Shown: one piece after another, positions 48,882 to 57,640 of the stretch
How the letters are laid out: the number at the start of each line of letters is the position of its first letter
Position numbering within the stretch: the stretch's first letter is position 1
IMG/VR virus record: IMGVR_UViG_3300032315_000647
Location: 1 to 64,000 of that record
Length of the DNA: 64,000 nucleotides
Reading direction: 5' to 3' (one strand)
Source of the DNA: a virus
Translations under genes and position numbers: made by a program
The notes under the pieces: model-generated
What the model was told of the DNA's origin: nothing
What the model saw: the letters and a program-made list of their open reading frames with translations, nothing else
Databases searched by the model: none

Positions 48882-49320
48882 TCTTTTTGTAAACAAAATT
48901 GTTTACTAAGTGTAAACAATACTGTATAGGTAGGGAGGATGTATCAATATGTAGAACATCCTCCCCCTCTATTGGTTTTTCAAAATCTTTAACTTGATAA
49001 TCTTCTTTTTCTCTATCTTCTTCATAAGTCAAATAGATCCAAGAAACATCACTTGTTAAAGTTCTTAAATAGTCTCTGGCTTCCTTATAAGGATAGACAA
49101 GTGATAGGATTACATTCTTTCCTGTACTATTTAGGAAGTGGGCTATATCACTAGCCCTGTTCAGGTTCTTGATTCTTCCTTCTCTAGAATAGTCTTTGTT
49201 TGCAAACAATTCTCTCAAAGCATCACCATCTATATTCACATATGTACTATCGTTAGCCAATATCTGACTTGCTAATGTGGTTTTTCCACTACCAGGTTGT
49301 CCAAATAGTACGATTATCAT
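48856..49320 (-). CDS. Adenylylsulfate (APS) kinase-like protein
   Basis: A 154-aa P-loop kinase: Walker A GQPGSGKTT, then NIDGDALRELF (APS kinase signature DGDxxR), and RIKNLNRASDIAHF. APS kinase phosphorylates APS to PAPS, the sulfate donor of sulfotransferases. The sulfotransferase gene at 49317 overlaps this start by 4 nt, so PAPS production and use are coupled. Related small kinases with other substrates exist, so APS specificity is inferred from the DGD motif and the neighbour. Confidence 0.75.
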   Translation of the reverse strand: MIIVLFGQPGSGKTTLASQILANDSTYVNIDGDALRELFANKDYSREGRIKNLNRASDIAHFLNSTGKNVILSLVYPYKEARDYLRTLTSDVSWIYLTYEEDREKEDYQVKDFEKPIEGEDVLHIDTSSLPIQYCLHLVNNFVYKKISAYYQYR

Positions 49321-50132
49321 TTGTAGTTGAATCTATTAAAATACCATTGAAAGTTATCTTTTATCCATTTACAAACGTCAGCTCCTAATATTTTTTGAGC
49401 ATCGCTTCTTAAAGGTTCCACTTTCTTTCTAATTGTATGATCTCCAAAGATTCCATGAATTTCATCATCTTCCTGTGTCACTTGCTCTACATTATCAAAA
49501 TCATGAATGAAGTCTTCAATTCCAAGATATTGATATAACTGTGTCATTGTTGTCTGTGGATAGAGACACAAGTCTTCATACTTTATAAAATGAATATGTT
49601 TATCAATTCCTTGTCTGAATATTTCATTTAGTCTTTCAATTGCAAGTCCTACAGGAGGACCTGCTAACCATGCATCAATTCTTTTTGGTGTGGTAGTTCC
49701 TTGACCTGTTGTCCAGTTGAGAATCTTATCTTGCTTATCAGGATGTTTCCTAAAGTTTTTCTCCATGCTACAGAAGATATCTCGTAAGTCTCTTACCATA
49801 CAAACTATCTTAGGTTGAGGATATACAAAGTTGAGAAAATCATAATGTATTCCCCATCCTCTAGACTTGTCTAGAATATATCTTTTGTCTGTAATTGCAT
49901 TGTAATATCCTTTAAGACCTTCATGACAAAAGCCTTTAAAAGCTTCCTTCATAATAGCAGGATCTTGAGCTTTGAACTCACCGCTGTCTGTGTAATTAGA
50001 TCTTGCTGCATAAATCAGTTCAAGTACACCGCTGGTAGGAGTACAATAAAAATCAGGTCTCTGTGCAACAATGTTTTGCAAAAGAGTGCTACCAGTTCTT
50101 GGAAGTGAACTCTGAAAGAATATTTTCTCCAT
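49317..50132 (-). CDS. Sulfotransferase
   Basis: A 271-aa protein with the PAPS-binding 5'-PSB loop SSLPRTGSTLLQN near the N-terminus and the 3'-PB motif IVCMVRDLRDIFCSM in the middle; the C-terminal region is helical with several His/Arg. Both are hallmarks of cytosolic-type sulfotransferases. It would transfer sulfate from PAPS to a hydroxyl on a glycan or protein. Flanked by the APS kinase and a GT9-like transferase, so a sulfated glycan is the likely product. Confidence 0.85.
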   Translation of the reverse strand: MEKIFFQSSLPRTGSTLLQNIVAQRPDFYCTPTSGVLELIYAARSNYTDSGEFKAQDPAIMKEAFKGFCHEGLKGYYNAITDKRYILDKSRGWGIHYDFLNFVYPQPKIVCMVRDLRDIFCSMEKNFRKHPDKQDKILNWTTGQGTTTPKRIDAWLAGPPVGLAIERLNEIFRQGIDKHIHFIKYEDLCLYPQTTMTQLYQYLGIEDFIHDFDNVEQVTQEDDEIHGIFGDHTIRKKVEPLRSDAQKILGADVCKWIKDNFQWYFNRFNYK

Positions 50133-51014
50133 TTAGTTGGTTTTGAGAGATTCAATTATCTCTTCAGCATTGAATATCTCTGTTTCATTATTATATGGAA
50201 ACTCTACTGGGTTTCCTACAATATTAAACTTCTGTAGGTAACTACCTCTTAAGTCAGGTTCTATAGTGAAAGGATTTGCAAGAATATTATGATTCCAATC
50301 ATATCCAAACACTGTAGGACTATTCACTATCCAACACACTGTTGAAGGAAGTTTATATGCAGCAGCTGTATGTTGAGCAAAGCTATCCATGAATAACCTC
50401 TTATCACTTCTTTCAATAACAGCAGCAATCTCTCTAAAGGTAGCAGTTAAAGTGGTTGTATGTGGAATAAAAGGTTGATTCTCTCTTCTAATTTGCATTA
50501 TAAAATAATCATCCTTCAGAGCATTAACAACATCTTGTGCCACTCCAAATGGAATATCTCTAGACCAACTATATAAAACATCTTGATTCTCAGCTCCTCC
50601 ATTAGTTTGAATAATCAATAGAGGCTTGTCAATATTGAAGTTACGAAGATAGAATTCTCTTTCTCTCTGTGTAATAAACAACTCAGGAGCTTCCCCATCA
50701 TAAGAAAGACCATACATCTCACACCATATTTTAATAAGATGCTCCTCACAATAGAGATGTTTTTTCTCTAGATAAGGATCTTGTAAAAAAAAGTGTTCTG
50801 TAAGTTTATCCTCAATAAAGTCTTTATAGAAATAAGATGTTTCACCAAAGTGTAGTATCCTGTCTATATTAGGGTTACCTCTAAAAACATCAGGAAATCC
50901 AGAAACAACAATCAACAGATGATTTGGATATTTCTTTTTAATAGCAGAGCATACAGCTGTTGCCATAATACTCTTTCCTATTCCTCCGTTAATCTGGAAG
51001 ATTATACGCTTCAT
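50133..51014 (-). CDS. GT9-like (heptosyltransferase-type) glycosyltransferase
   Basis: A 293-aa protein: the N-terminus FQINGGIGKSIMATAVCSAIKKKYP is typical of GT9 heptosyltransferases, with a Rossmann domain; the second half has AAVIERSDKRLFMDSFAQHTAAAY, the acceptor/donor region of this fold. GT9 enzymes usually transfer heptose from ADP-heptose to lipid A or glycans. It begins directly before the sulfotransferase in the transcription order, supporting a common pathway. Confidence 0.75.
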   Translation of the reverse strand: MKRIIFQINGGIGKSIMATAVCSAIKKKYPNHLLIVVSGFPDVFRGNPNIDRILHFGETSYFYKDFIEDKLTEHFFLQDPYLEKKHLYCEEHLIKIWCEMYGLSYDGEAPELFITQREREFYLRNFNIDKPLLIIQTNGGAENQDVLYSWSRDIPFGVAQDVVNALKDDYFIMQIRRENQPFIPHTTTLTATFREIAAVIERSDKRLFMDSFAQHTAAAYKLPSTVCWIVNSPTVFGYDWNHNILANPFTIEPDLRGSYLQKFNIVGNPVEFPYNNETEIFNAEEIIESLKTN

Positions 51015-51048
51015 GTAGAAATTATTGGTTTTACAAATTTACAAAATA

Positions 51049-51396
51049 TTATACAGTTATAATATCTGGACGATTTACAAATTCTACAACTTGCGTACCA
51101 ACAGTATTTGCAATTGCTGTTAAAACTACACTATCATCTTCACCCCAATCAGAAAGCTGTTCTTGTGTAAGAACAATATATTGTTCATACACCACATTAA
51201 ATGGTGGTAATGCTGGATCTGCAGGGGTACCTCCGTTATTAAATATTCCAAATACCACTCTAAAATTAGTAGACTCTCCTCCTAAAATATATGGACGAGC
51301 ATAGGCACTCATATATTCAGCATCAACAACTTTAAATTCAAATGCTGAAGTTTGAAATACAATTTTTCCTGTAGGATTGATCTTAGCAAATAACAT
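51049..51396 (-). CDS. Putative tail or virion protein (115 aa)
   Basis: A 115-aa beta-rich protein with segments FAKINPTGKIVFQTSAFEF and NNGGTPADPALPPFNVVYEQYI that look like a small beta sandwich. Between the glycan-modification genes and the fibre genes; no family recognised. Structural role by context. Confidence 0.55.
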   Translation of the reverse strand: MLFAKINPTGKIVFQTSAFEFKVVDAEYMSAYARPYILGGESTNFRVVFGIFNNGGTPADPALPPFNVVYEQYIVLTQEQLSDWGEDDSVVLTAIANTVGTQVVEFVNRPDIITV

Positions 51397-51407
51397 AGTT
51401 TATGTTT

Positions 51408-52112
51408 TTAAATGATTCCAATACTAAACCTATTCTTAAATACATTGAAATTTTGTAACTCCTCATCAGGAGTTAGTGCTCTAGTATAAAAAAGAGCAGT
51501 TCCAATCCTTCCTCTTAGCTGAACACTACTTCCATTACTATTACGATTAATCATCCAAGCATTAGTGAAATTGACAGTTCCTAAGGATCCGTATGTGTTC
51601 GTAATCCTACTAGTATTATTTATTCTAATTGACATAGATAAAGTGGATGTGTCTCTCACTCCTGATACAAAATTCCAAACGTTTTGAGTTAATGTAGCGC
51701 TTGCAGACCTTCCACCACCGTCTGATACCATAGTGATATTACTAGGAGCAGTTGTTGTTAATCCAAATGTGTTCCCACCACTATTACTTGATGTAAATAG
51801 TCCAGCATTGTCATATTGTCCTTCTGTGTACATTATAACAACTTGCATAGTTAATCCTGAAAGACCAGTGTAAGATGCTGCACTGTTTATATTGAATACA
51901 GAAGAGAAAGGTGAGAAGTCACTGAAGTATATACCATTAAAAACATTGGGATAGAACGTAAATGTACCATTCATTGTGGCATCATAACCACTAATCAAAT
52001 CTTTCCAAGTTGTTCCTGTTCCTCCATAAGACCTTGTTTGGGCAGCATCGTACCACAATGCTAGTCCATTAGTAACCACTGGTATTCCTGAACTTGCTGC
52101 TATACCAAGCAT
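51408..52112 (-). CDS. LamG-like lectin-domain tail protein (234 aa)
   Basis: A 234-aa protein with a LamG/concanavalin-type beta sandwich: GLALWYDAAQTRSYGGTGTTWKD, DATMNGTFTF, and IGTALFYTRALTPDEELQNF, the last being a typical end of this fold in phage tail proteins. It probably binds carbohydrates on the host. It is 9 nt downstream of the fibre gene and would be cotranscribed. Confidence 0.8.
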   Translation of the reverse strand: MLGIAASSGIPVVTNGLALWYDAAQTRSYGGTGTTWKDLISGYDATMNGTFTFYPNVFNGIYFSDFSPFSSVFNINSAASYTGLSGLTMQVVIMYTEGQYDNAGLFTSSNSGGNTFGLTTTAPSNITMVSDGGGRSASATLTQNVWNFVSGVRDTSTLSMSIRINNTSRITNTYGSLGTVNFTNAWMINRNSNGSSVQLRGRIGTALFYTRALTPDEELQNFNVFKNRFSIGII

Positions 52113-52121
52113 TTTTAAGTT

Positions 52122-55100
52122 TTAAGCTGTTAAGTTACCAATTAAATACCATTCGTCAGTAGCCACCTTCATAAGTGTTACAGCACCATATTGGGCATTG
52201 AGCTTACGCCAACTGTTAGCGCTTCGCAAAGTTACGCCAGCACAAGCACAAACAGTAGTTTGACCAGCACCATATTGCGTAACATTCAAACAAGTACCAA
52301 TTGGGAAAGCCACTTGACTACATGCTGGAACACATATGTTGTTTGCAGCTCCGACATTCATTTCAACCGTCTTACCAGAATCAGCCAAAACTAATGCATA
52401 AGAAGCAGCTTGTCTATTGAACTGTGTCAGTCCATTAAGTTTACCACAAGAACAAACGTTATTGAAATATGCTGTACAAGCATCAAGACCAGTGAGTCCA
52501 CAGCCCATAACAATTGTATAATTGTTACAAGCTAAACTGCTCTGACCAAATGCTAAGGATCCACAACAGAATGCCTTGTTTGATTGTCCTCCTATAATAG
52601 CACTACTTCTACCAAGAGCACAGTTGTCAAATCCTCCTCCTACACTAGCATAAACACCTGATGCAGAGTTAGCACTACCTCCTGCTACAGTTGCATAAGT
52701 GCCTGCAATATTAACTGCACCCCCACCGACAGTACCGTAGTTTGAACACACACAATTTCGTGATCCACCTCCAACTGTTGCTGCTACAGCTGAACCAGCA
52801 AATGGACATATTAATCTATTTCTGTCTCCACCACCAATAGATCCAAAAGGTGTGTTGACATCTATTATATTACAAAAACCTCCACTTATTACCGAACAAC
52901 AGCTGTTCAGTATATTACAATTACCTCCTCCTATTGTACTATGTACTACATTACAAAGCTTATTTGAAGATCCTCCAACAATAGCTGAATAATATCCACC
53001 GTCAATTGCATTAGTACATCCTGATCCTATTAATGAAAATTGTCCAAAAAGCATTGAGTTGCCCTGACCTGAACTTATTCCAGAACCATTACTGTAAGTT
53101 GATATAGTATTACCATAACCGCCTGATATTACTGATTGACCAGAGAAATTTAATATTAAGTTAAGACTACCTCCTCCAACAGTTGAATCAGTTGAATTAA
53201 TACTGACACAATTTCCACTACCTCCTGAGATTGTTGAATAGTATCCTGAGGCTGTGTTATTACATCCTCCACTAACAGTGGCATAATTTCCTGTAGTGGT
53301 GTTGAGTTGACCACAACGAACACTAGAACCAGTCCCTGCACCAAGTATAATTACAGGCGCACTTCCTGAAAATGATGTACCAGAACTTCCAGAAGTTCCA
53401 GACGTACCAGCCCCTCCAGTAACACCGCTTGTTCCACTAGTTCCACTAGTTCCAGTTCCACCATTAACTCCAGAAGTACCTGATGTACCGTTATTACCAT
53501 TAACTCCAGAGGTACCGCTAGTACCTCTAGTACCTGATGTTCCAGACGTACCTGAAGAACCAGCAGCACCATTAACTCCACTGGTTCCACTCGTACCACT
53601 TGTACCTGCTGCACCAGTTCCACCATTTACACCAGATGTACCTGAAGTTCCTGAAGAACCTGCTGCACCGTTGATTCCTGACGTACCACTAGTTCCATTG
53701 TTACCATTAACACCGCTAGTACCAGATGTTCCATTTACACCAGAGGTTCCAGACGTTCCATTATTACCGTTCACTCCAGAAGTTCCACTTGTTCCCCTAG
53801 TGCCCGATGTTCCTGATGTACCACTTGTTCCAGCAACACCGTTAACACCACTTGTACCTGAAGTGCCAGAACTACCTGCTACACCGTTAACTCCTGAAGT
53901 GCCAGAAGTACCACTGCTTCCAGCTGCACCATTTACTCCTGATGTTCCGCTTGTTCCTGAACTGCCAGCAGCTCCATTAACACCACTAGTCCCACTAGTA
54001 CCATTTACACCCGAAGTACCTGATGTGCCAGCTGCGCCATTCACACCAGACGTTCCACTTGTTCCGTTAACACCTGAAGTTCCTGAAGTTCCGTTCACTC
54101 CACTAGTTCCAGAAGTTCCGTTATTTCCATTCACCCCAGATGTACCAGAGGTTCCTCGTGTACCTGATGTACCAGAAGTCCCTGTTGTACCACTAGTTCC
54201 AGATGTACCAGATGACCCTGCTGCACCGTTAACACCTGATGTACCGCTAGTACCTGATGATCCTGCAGCTCCGTTAGCTCCACTAGTGCCACTTGTTCCA
54301 GATGTTCCATTCACTCCACTTGTACCACTAGTCCCAGAGGTGCCATTATTTCCGTTAACACCAGAGGTCCCAGAAGTCCCTGTAGTACCAGAGGTTCCAC
54401 TAGTACCAGATATACCTGACGTACCGCTACTACCATTTGCACCAGAAGTTCCAGATGTGCCATTCACACCTGAAGTACCGCTCGTTCCTGAAGTGCCGTT
54501 AGCTCCAGATGTCCCAGAGGTTCCATTTATACCAGAAGTTCCGCTAGTTCCATTGTTACCAGAAGTACCAGACGTACCTGTAGTTCCACTAGTGCCAGAC
54601 GTACCATTAATCCCTGAAGTACCACTTGTACCATTAATGCCACTAGTCCCTGATGTACCATTGATTCCACTGGTTCCTGAAGTACCATTGACACCAGAGG
54701 TTCCATTTGTACCGTTGATTCCACTAGTGCCACTCGTTCCTCTAGTTCCACTAGTTCCTGATGTTCCACTAGTTCCATTCACTCCAGAGCTACCCGAAGT
54801 GCCTGTGGTACCACTTGTACCTGAGGTTCCATTGATTCCTGAACTACCAGAAGTACCGTTCACTCCAGACGTACCGCTCGTACCATTAACTCCACTCGTA
54901 CCACTCGTTCCTGATGTGCCAGCTAAGCCTGAAGTACCACTAGTTCCATTAATTCCAGATGTGCCTGATGTACCAGTTGTACCACTAGTGCCATTTAAGC
55001 CTGAAGTTCCAGATGTTCCGTTCGTTCCATTAATTCCAGAAGACCCACTGGTTCCACTTGTGCCATTTATTCCTGACGTGCCACTTGTACCTGAAGAACC

Positions 55101-57527
55101 ATTATTACCAGAAGTGCCACTTGTACCATTTATCCCAGAGCTACCAGATGTCCCACTTGTTCCTGTAACACCACTAGTTCCAGATGTACCGTTTGCGCCT
55201 GAGGTTCCACTTGTTCCATTAGTTCCATTTGCACCTGAAGACCCACTAGAGCCAGATGTTCCGCTGGTTCCATTAGCCCCACTGCTTCCAGAGGTACCGC
55301 TAGTTCCTGTGGTGCCTGAAGTTCCACTGCTACCAGATATTCCACTAGAACCCGAAGTTCCAGAACTTCCACTTGAACCAGATGTACCATTAGTGCCATT
55401 ATTTCCATTAACACCACTAGTTCCACTTGTTCCATTTGCGCCTGACGATCCACTACTTCCACTAGTTCCTGAAGTCCCATTTATTCCTGACGTACCGTTA
55501 GTTCCAGATAAACCTGATGTTCCACTCGTACCTGTGCTGCCTGAAGTTCCAGAGGTACCGTTTATACCAGAGGTCCCACTAGTTCCGTTAATTCCAGATG
55601 AGCCAGAACTGCCAGATGTACCGTTGATTCCAGATGTACCAGACGTTCCGTTTATACCTGAACTACCTGCTGTTCCTGAAGATCCACTAGATCCAGAACT
55701 ACCGTTTGTTCCACTAACACCACTTGTACCTGAGCTACCGTTTGAACCAGAAGTTCCTGATGTCCCATTATTACCGCTAGTTCCAGAGGAACCAGATAAT
55801 CCTGAAGTTCCACTACTACCTGATGAACCACTTGTTCCTGATGTTCCAGGTAAACCATTATTACCTGAAGTTCCACTTGAACCTGAAGTTCCTGAGGTTC
55901 CAGAAGAACCGCTCGTCCCTGTTATACCTGAAGAACCAGATGTTCCTGAAACTCCACTAGTCCCTGAAGACCCACTTATACCAGACGTACCATTAGTTCC
56001 GTTACTACCAGATGTACCAGAAGTTCCGTTGTTTCCTGAAGTTCCACTTGACCCACTGGTTCCAGAACTACCATTTATTCCAGAACTGCCAGATGTTCCA
56101 TTTATTCCTGAGCTTCCGCTCGATCCTGAGGTACCATTTATTCCACTAGTACCAGACGTGCCATTCAATCCTGATGAACCTGAACTACCAGACGTACCAC
56201 TTGTACCATTAGTTCCTGAACTACCTGAGGATCCATTAGTCCCATTTATACCTGAGCTACCACTTGAACCAGATGATCCACTAGTGCCTGAAGTGCCGTT
56301 GTTACCACTCGTGCCAGATGAACCGTTTATTCCTGATGTACCTGAGGTTCCATTAGAACCACTTGTTCCTGAACTTCCACTAGTTCCTGCAGTTCCTGGT
56401 AAACCACTACTTCCACTTGATCCACTTGTTCCTGACAAACCAGATGTACCAGATGTACCATTGGAACCTGAAGAACCACTAGTTCCTGCTGTACCATTAA
56501 TTCCAGATGTCCCACTAGACCCTGAACTACCGCTCGTACCAGCACTACCGTTTATTCCACTTGAACCAGAAGTTCCATTTATACCCGAAGATCCTGATGA
56601 TCCATTAGTACCAGATATTCCACTGCTACCAGATGTACCATTGAGCCCACTTGTTCCAGAGCTACCAGATGTTCCTGAGGTTCCATTACCACCTGAGGTG
56701 CCACTTGATCCGCTAGTGCCAGAGGTTCCTGAAGTGCCACTAGTTCCTGATCCTCCACCACCTGTTATTACCACTTGAGCATCACCACCTCCCAAATCAT
56801 TCACTGTAGCACCTGAGAATGTAATTTTGTCAACGTTAGTCACTGTGGTTGTGCCATCAGTCACTTCAACTATTGAAGATGTCCCACTGCTACCAGAGGT
56901 GCCAGAGGTGCCTCTTGTTCCTGAACTACCTGAACTGCCTGAACTTCCATTTGTGCCTGATACTCCACTTGATCCTGATGTTCCATTGCTACCTGACACA
57001 CCACTAGACCCTGAGGTTCCGTTACTACCTTGTATTCCGCTTATTCCAGAGGATCCAGAAGATCCAGATGTACCATTAGAACCACTCAATCCAGAAGTTC
57101 CTGAACTTCCAGATGTTCCAGCTGTTCCTGATATACCAGAGCTTCCACTAGTGCCGTTAGACCCTGATGTTCCTGATGTTCCTGAGCTACCGCTAGTGCC
57201 TGAACGTCCAGAGGATCCTGATGTACCACTACTTCCTGAACCACCTGATCCTGAACCACCTGATTCACAAACAGCCTCTAGTTTTTGTAATATTACCTCA
57301 AGATTATCATTTGTTCTAATCCCTGTACAGATTAAATTGGGTCCTTCATAGAAGACACAAGTTGCGTTCAATATGACAGGGCATGGCTTTATGGAACACA
57401 GCACTGTAGGTGTTGTGGGTATATTTATAGGAGGGCAGTAAATAGGAACATGGATACTACCAGAAGTACCAGAGGATCCACTAGATCCTGAACCACCATA
57501 AGATAATATAGAAGGTAGTACGTTCAT
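52122..57527 (-). CDS. Giant collagen-like fibre with beta-roll head (1801 aa)
   Basis: An 1801-aa fibre. Residues 1-88: N-terminal domain with several Cys and Pro. 89-216 and 256-1387: Gly-X-Y collagen-like triplets, mostly GTS, GSS, GNG, GIN, GVN, without proline. 217-255: short non-collagen insert. 1388-1700: about 16 repeats of (S/T)-x-x-S-G-G-x-x-N, as in YadA-type beta rolls, with unusual Cys-rich stretches. 1700-1801: compact C-terminal domain ending DEWYLIGNLTA. Such fibres trimerise and carry receptor-binding tips. It has its own promoter upstream. Confidence 0.85.
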   Translation of the reverse strand: MNVLPSILSYGGSGSSGSSGTSGSIHVPIYCPPINIPTTPTVLCSIKPCPVILNATCVFYEGPNLICTGIRTNDNLEVILQKLEAVCESGGSGSGGSGSSGTSGSSGRSGTSGSSGTSGTSGSNGTSGSSGISGTAGTSGSSGTSGLSGSNGTSGSSGSSGISGIQGSNGTSGSSGVSGSNGTSGSSGVSGTNGSSGSSGSSGTRGTSGTSGSSGTSSIVEVTDGTTTVTNVDKITFSGATVNDLGGGDAQVVITGGGGSGTSGTSGTSGTSGSSGTSGGNGTSGTSGSSGTSGLNGTSGSSGISGTNGSSGSSGINGTSGSSGINGSAGTSGSSGSSGTSGINGTAGTSGSSGSNGTSGTSGLSGTSGSSGSSGLPGTAGTSGSSGTSGSNGTSGTSGINGSSGTSGNNGTSGTSGSSGSSGSSGINGTNGSSGSSGTNGTSGTSGSSGSSGLNGTSGTSGINGTSGSSGSSGINGTSGSSGINGSSGTSGSSGTSGNNGTSGTSGSNGTNGTSGISGSSGTSGVSGTSGSSGITGTSGSSGTSGTSGSSGTSGNNGLPGTSGTSGSSGSSGTSGLSGSSGTSGNNGTSGTSGSNGSSGTSGVSGTNGSSGSSGSSGTAGSSGINGTSGTSGINGTSGSSGSSGINGTSGTSGINGTSGTSGSTGTSGTSGLSGTNGTSGINGTSGTSGSSGSSGANGTSGTSGVNGNNGTNGTSGSSGSSGTSGSSGISGSSGTSGTTGTSGTSGSSGANGTSGTSGSSGSSGANGTNGTSGTSGANGTSGTSGVTGTSGTSGSSGINGTSGTSGNNGSSGTSGTSGINGTSGTSGSSGINGTNGTSGTSGLNGTSGTTGTSGTSGINGTSGTSGLAGTSGTSGTSGVNGTSGTSGVNGTSGSSGINGTSGTSGTTGTSGSSGVNGTSGTSGTSGTRGTSGTSGINGTNGTSGVNGTSGTSGINGTSGTSGINGTSGTSGINGTSGTSGTTGTSGTSGNNGTSGTSGINGTSGTSGANGTSGTSGTSGVNGTSGTSGANGSSGTSGISGTSGTSGTTGTSGTSGVNGNNGTSGTSGTSGVNGTSGTSGTSGANGAAGSSGTSGTSGVNGAAGSSGTSGTSGTTGTSGTSGTRGTSGTSGVNGNNGTSGTSGVNGTSGTSGVNGTSGTSGVNGAAGTSGTSGVNGTSGTSGVNGAAGSSGTSGTSGVNGAAGSSGTSGTSGVNGVAGSSGTSGTSGVNGVAGTSGTSGTSGTRGTSGTSGVNGNNGTSGTSGVNGTSGTSGVNGNNGTSGTSGINGAAGSSGTSGTSGVNGGTGAAGTSGTSGTSGVNGAAGSSGTSGTSGTRGTSGTSGVNGNNGTSGTSGVNGGTGTSGTSGTSGVTGGAGTSGTSGSSGTSFSGSAPVIILGAGTGSSVRCGQLNTTTGNYATVSGGCNNTASGYYSTISGGSGNCVSINSTDSTVGGGSLNLILNFSGQSVISGGYGNTISTYSNGSGISSGQGNSMLFGQFSLIGSGCTNAIDGGYYSAIVGGSSNKLCNVVHSTIGGGNCNILNSCCSVISGGFCNIIDVNTPFGSIGGGDRNRLICPFAGSAVAATVGGGSRNCVCSNYGTVGGGAVNIAGTYATVAGGSANSASGVYASVGGGFDNCALGRSSAIIGGQSNKAFCCGSLAFGQSSLACNNYTIVMGCGLTGLDACTAYFNNVCSCGKLNGLTQFNRQAASYALVLADSGKTVEMNVGAANNICVPACSQVAFPIGTCLNVTQYGAGQTTVCACAGVTLRSANSWRKLNAQYGAVTLMKVATDEWYLIGNLTA
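53367..57263 (-). repeat. Gly-Thr/Ser-Ser triplet repeat tract coding for the collagen-like shaft
   Basis: About 420 Gly-X-Y triplets coded over 3.9 kb, interrupted once near 56760-56880. The nucleotide copies vary synonymously (Gly GGA/GGT/GGC, Thr and Ser by many codons) while the amino-acid pattern stays strict. The antisense frame is open for 1035 codons only because these codons read as stop-free Pro/Val triplets. Confidence 0.9.
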
Positions 57528-57573
57528 AATTTGAGTGATGTATAATTTTTAATATATACGATGTATATATTAA

Positions 57574-57603
57574 CAAAATTATCTGTTAGTAATATATATT
57601 CAA
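57574..57603 (-). promoter_or_regulatory. Minus-strand promoter of the giant fibre gene
   Basis: On the minus strand TTG (57603-57601), 19-nt spacer, TAATTTTG (57581-57574). A leader of about 40 nt follows before ATG 57527. The match is good, though the region is AT-rich and chance matches are possible. Confidence 0.6.
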
Positions 57604-57640
57604 TGACTTATGAAAAATTAAACTACATAATATAGCGATA

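Noticed and set aside
48889-48906. Palindrome GTAAACAAAATTGTTTAC near the convergent gene ends
   Set aside because: It lies inside the APS kinase coding region and lacks a T-tract in either direction, so it is not called a terminator.
51034-51041. Minus-strand TAAATTTG upstream of the GT9-like gene as promoter
   Set aside because: No -33 element at the right spacing; kept only as a weak possibility.
53671-56778. A 1035-codon plus-strand open frame rich in Pro and Val, opposite the fibre gene
   Set aside because: It is the antisense of Gly-Thr-Ser codons, which have no stops in that frame; the protein is a pure PxVP-like repeat and no promoter or function is visible.
53367-57263. CRISPR array
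   Set aside because: The repeat is a coding triplet pattern without constant repeats and spacers; no cas genes.
56827-57351. A 174-codon plus-strand frame of the same Pro/Val/Glu type
   Set aside because: Same cause: antisense of the fibre repeat start.
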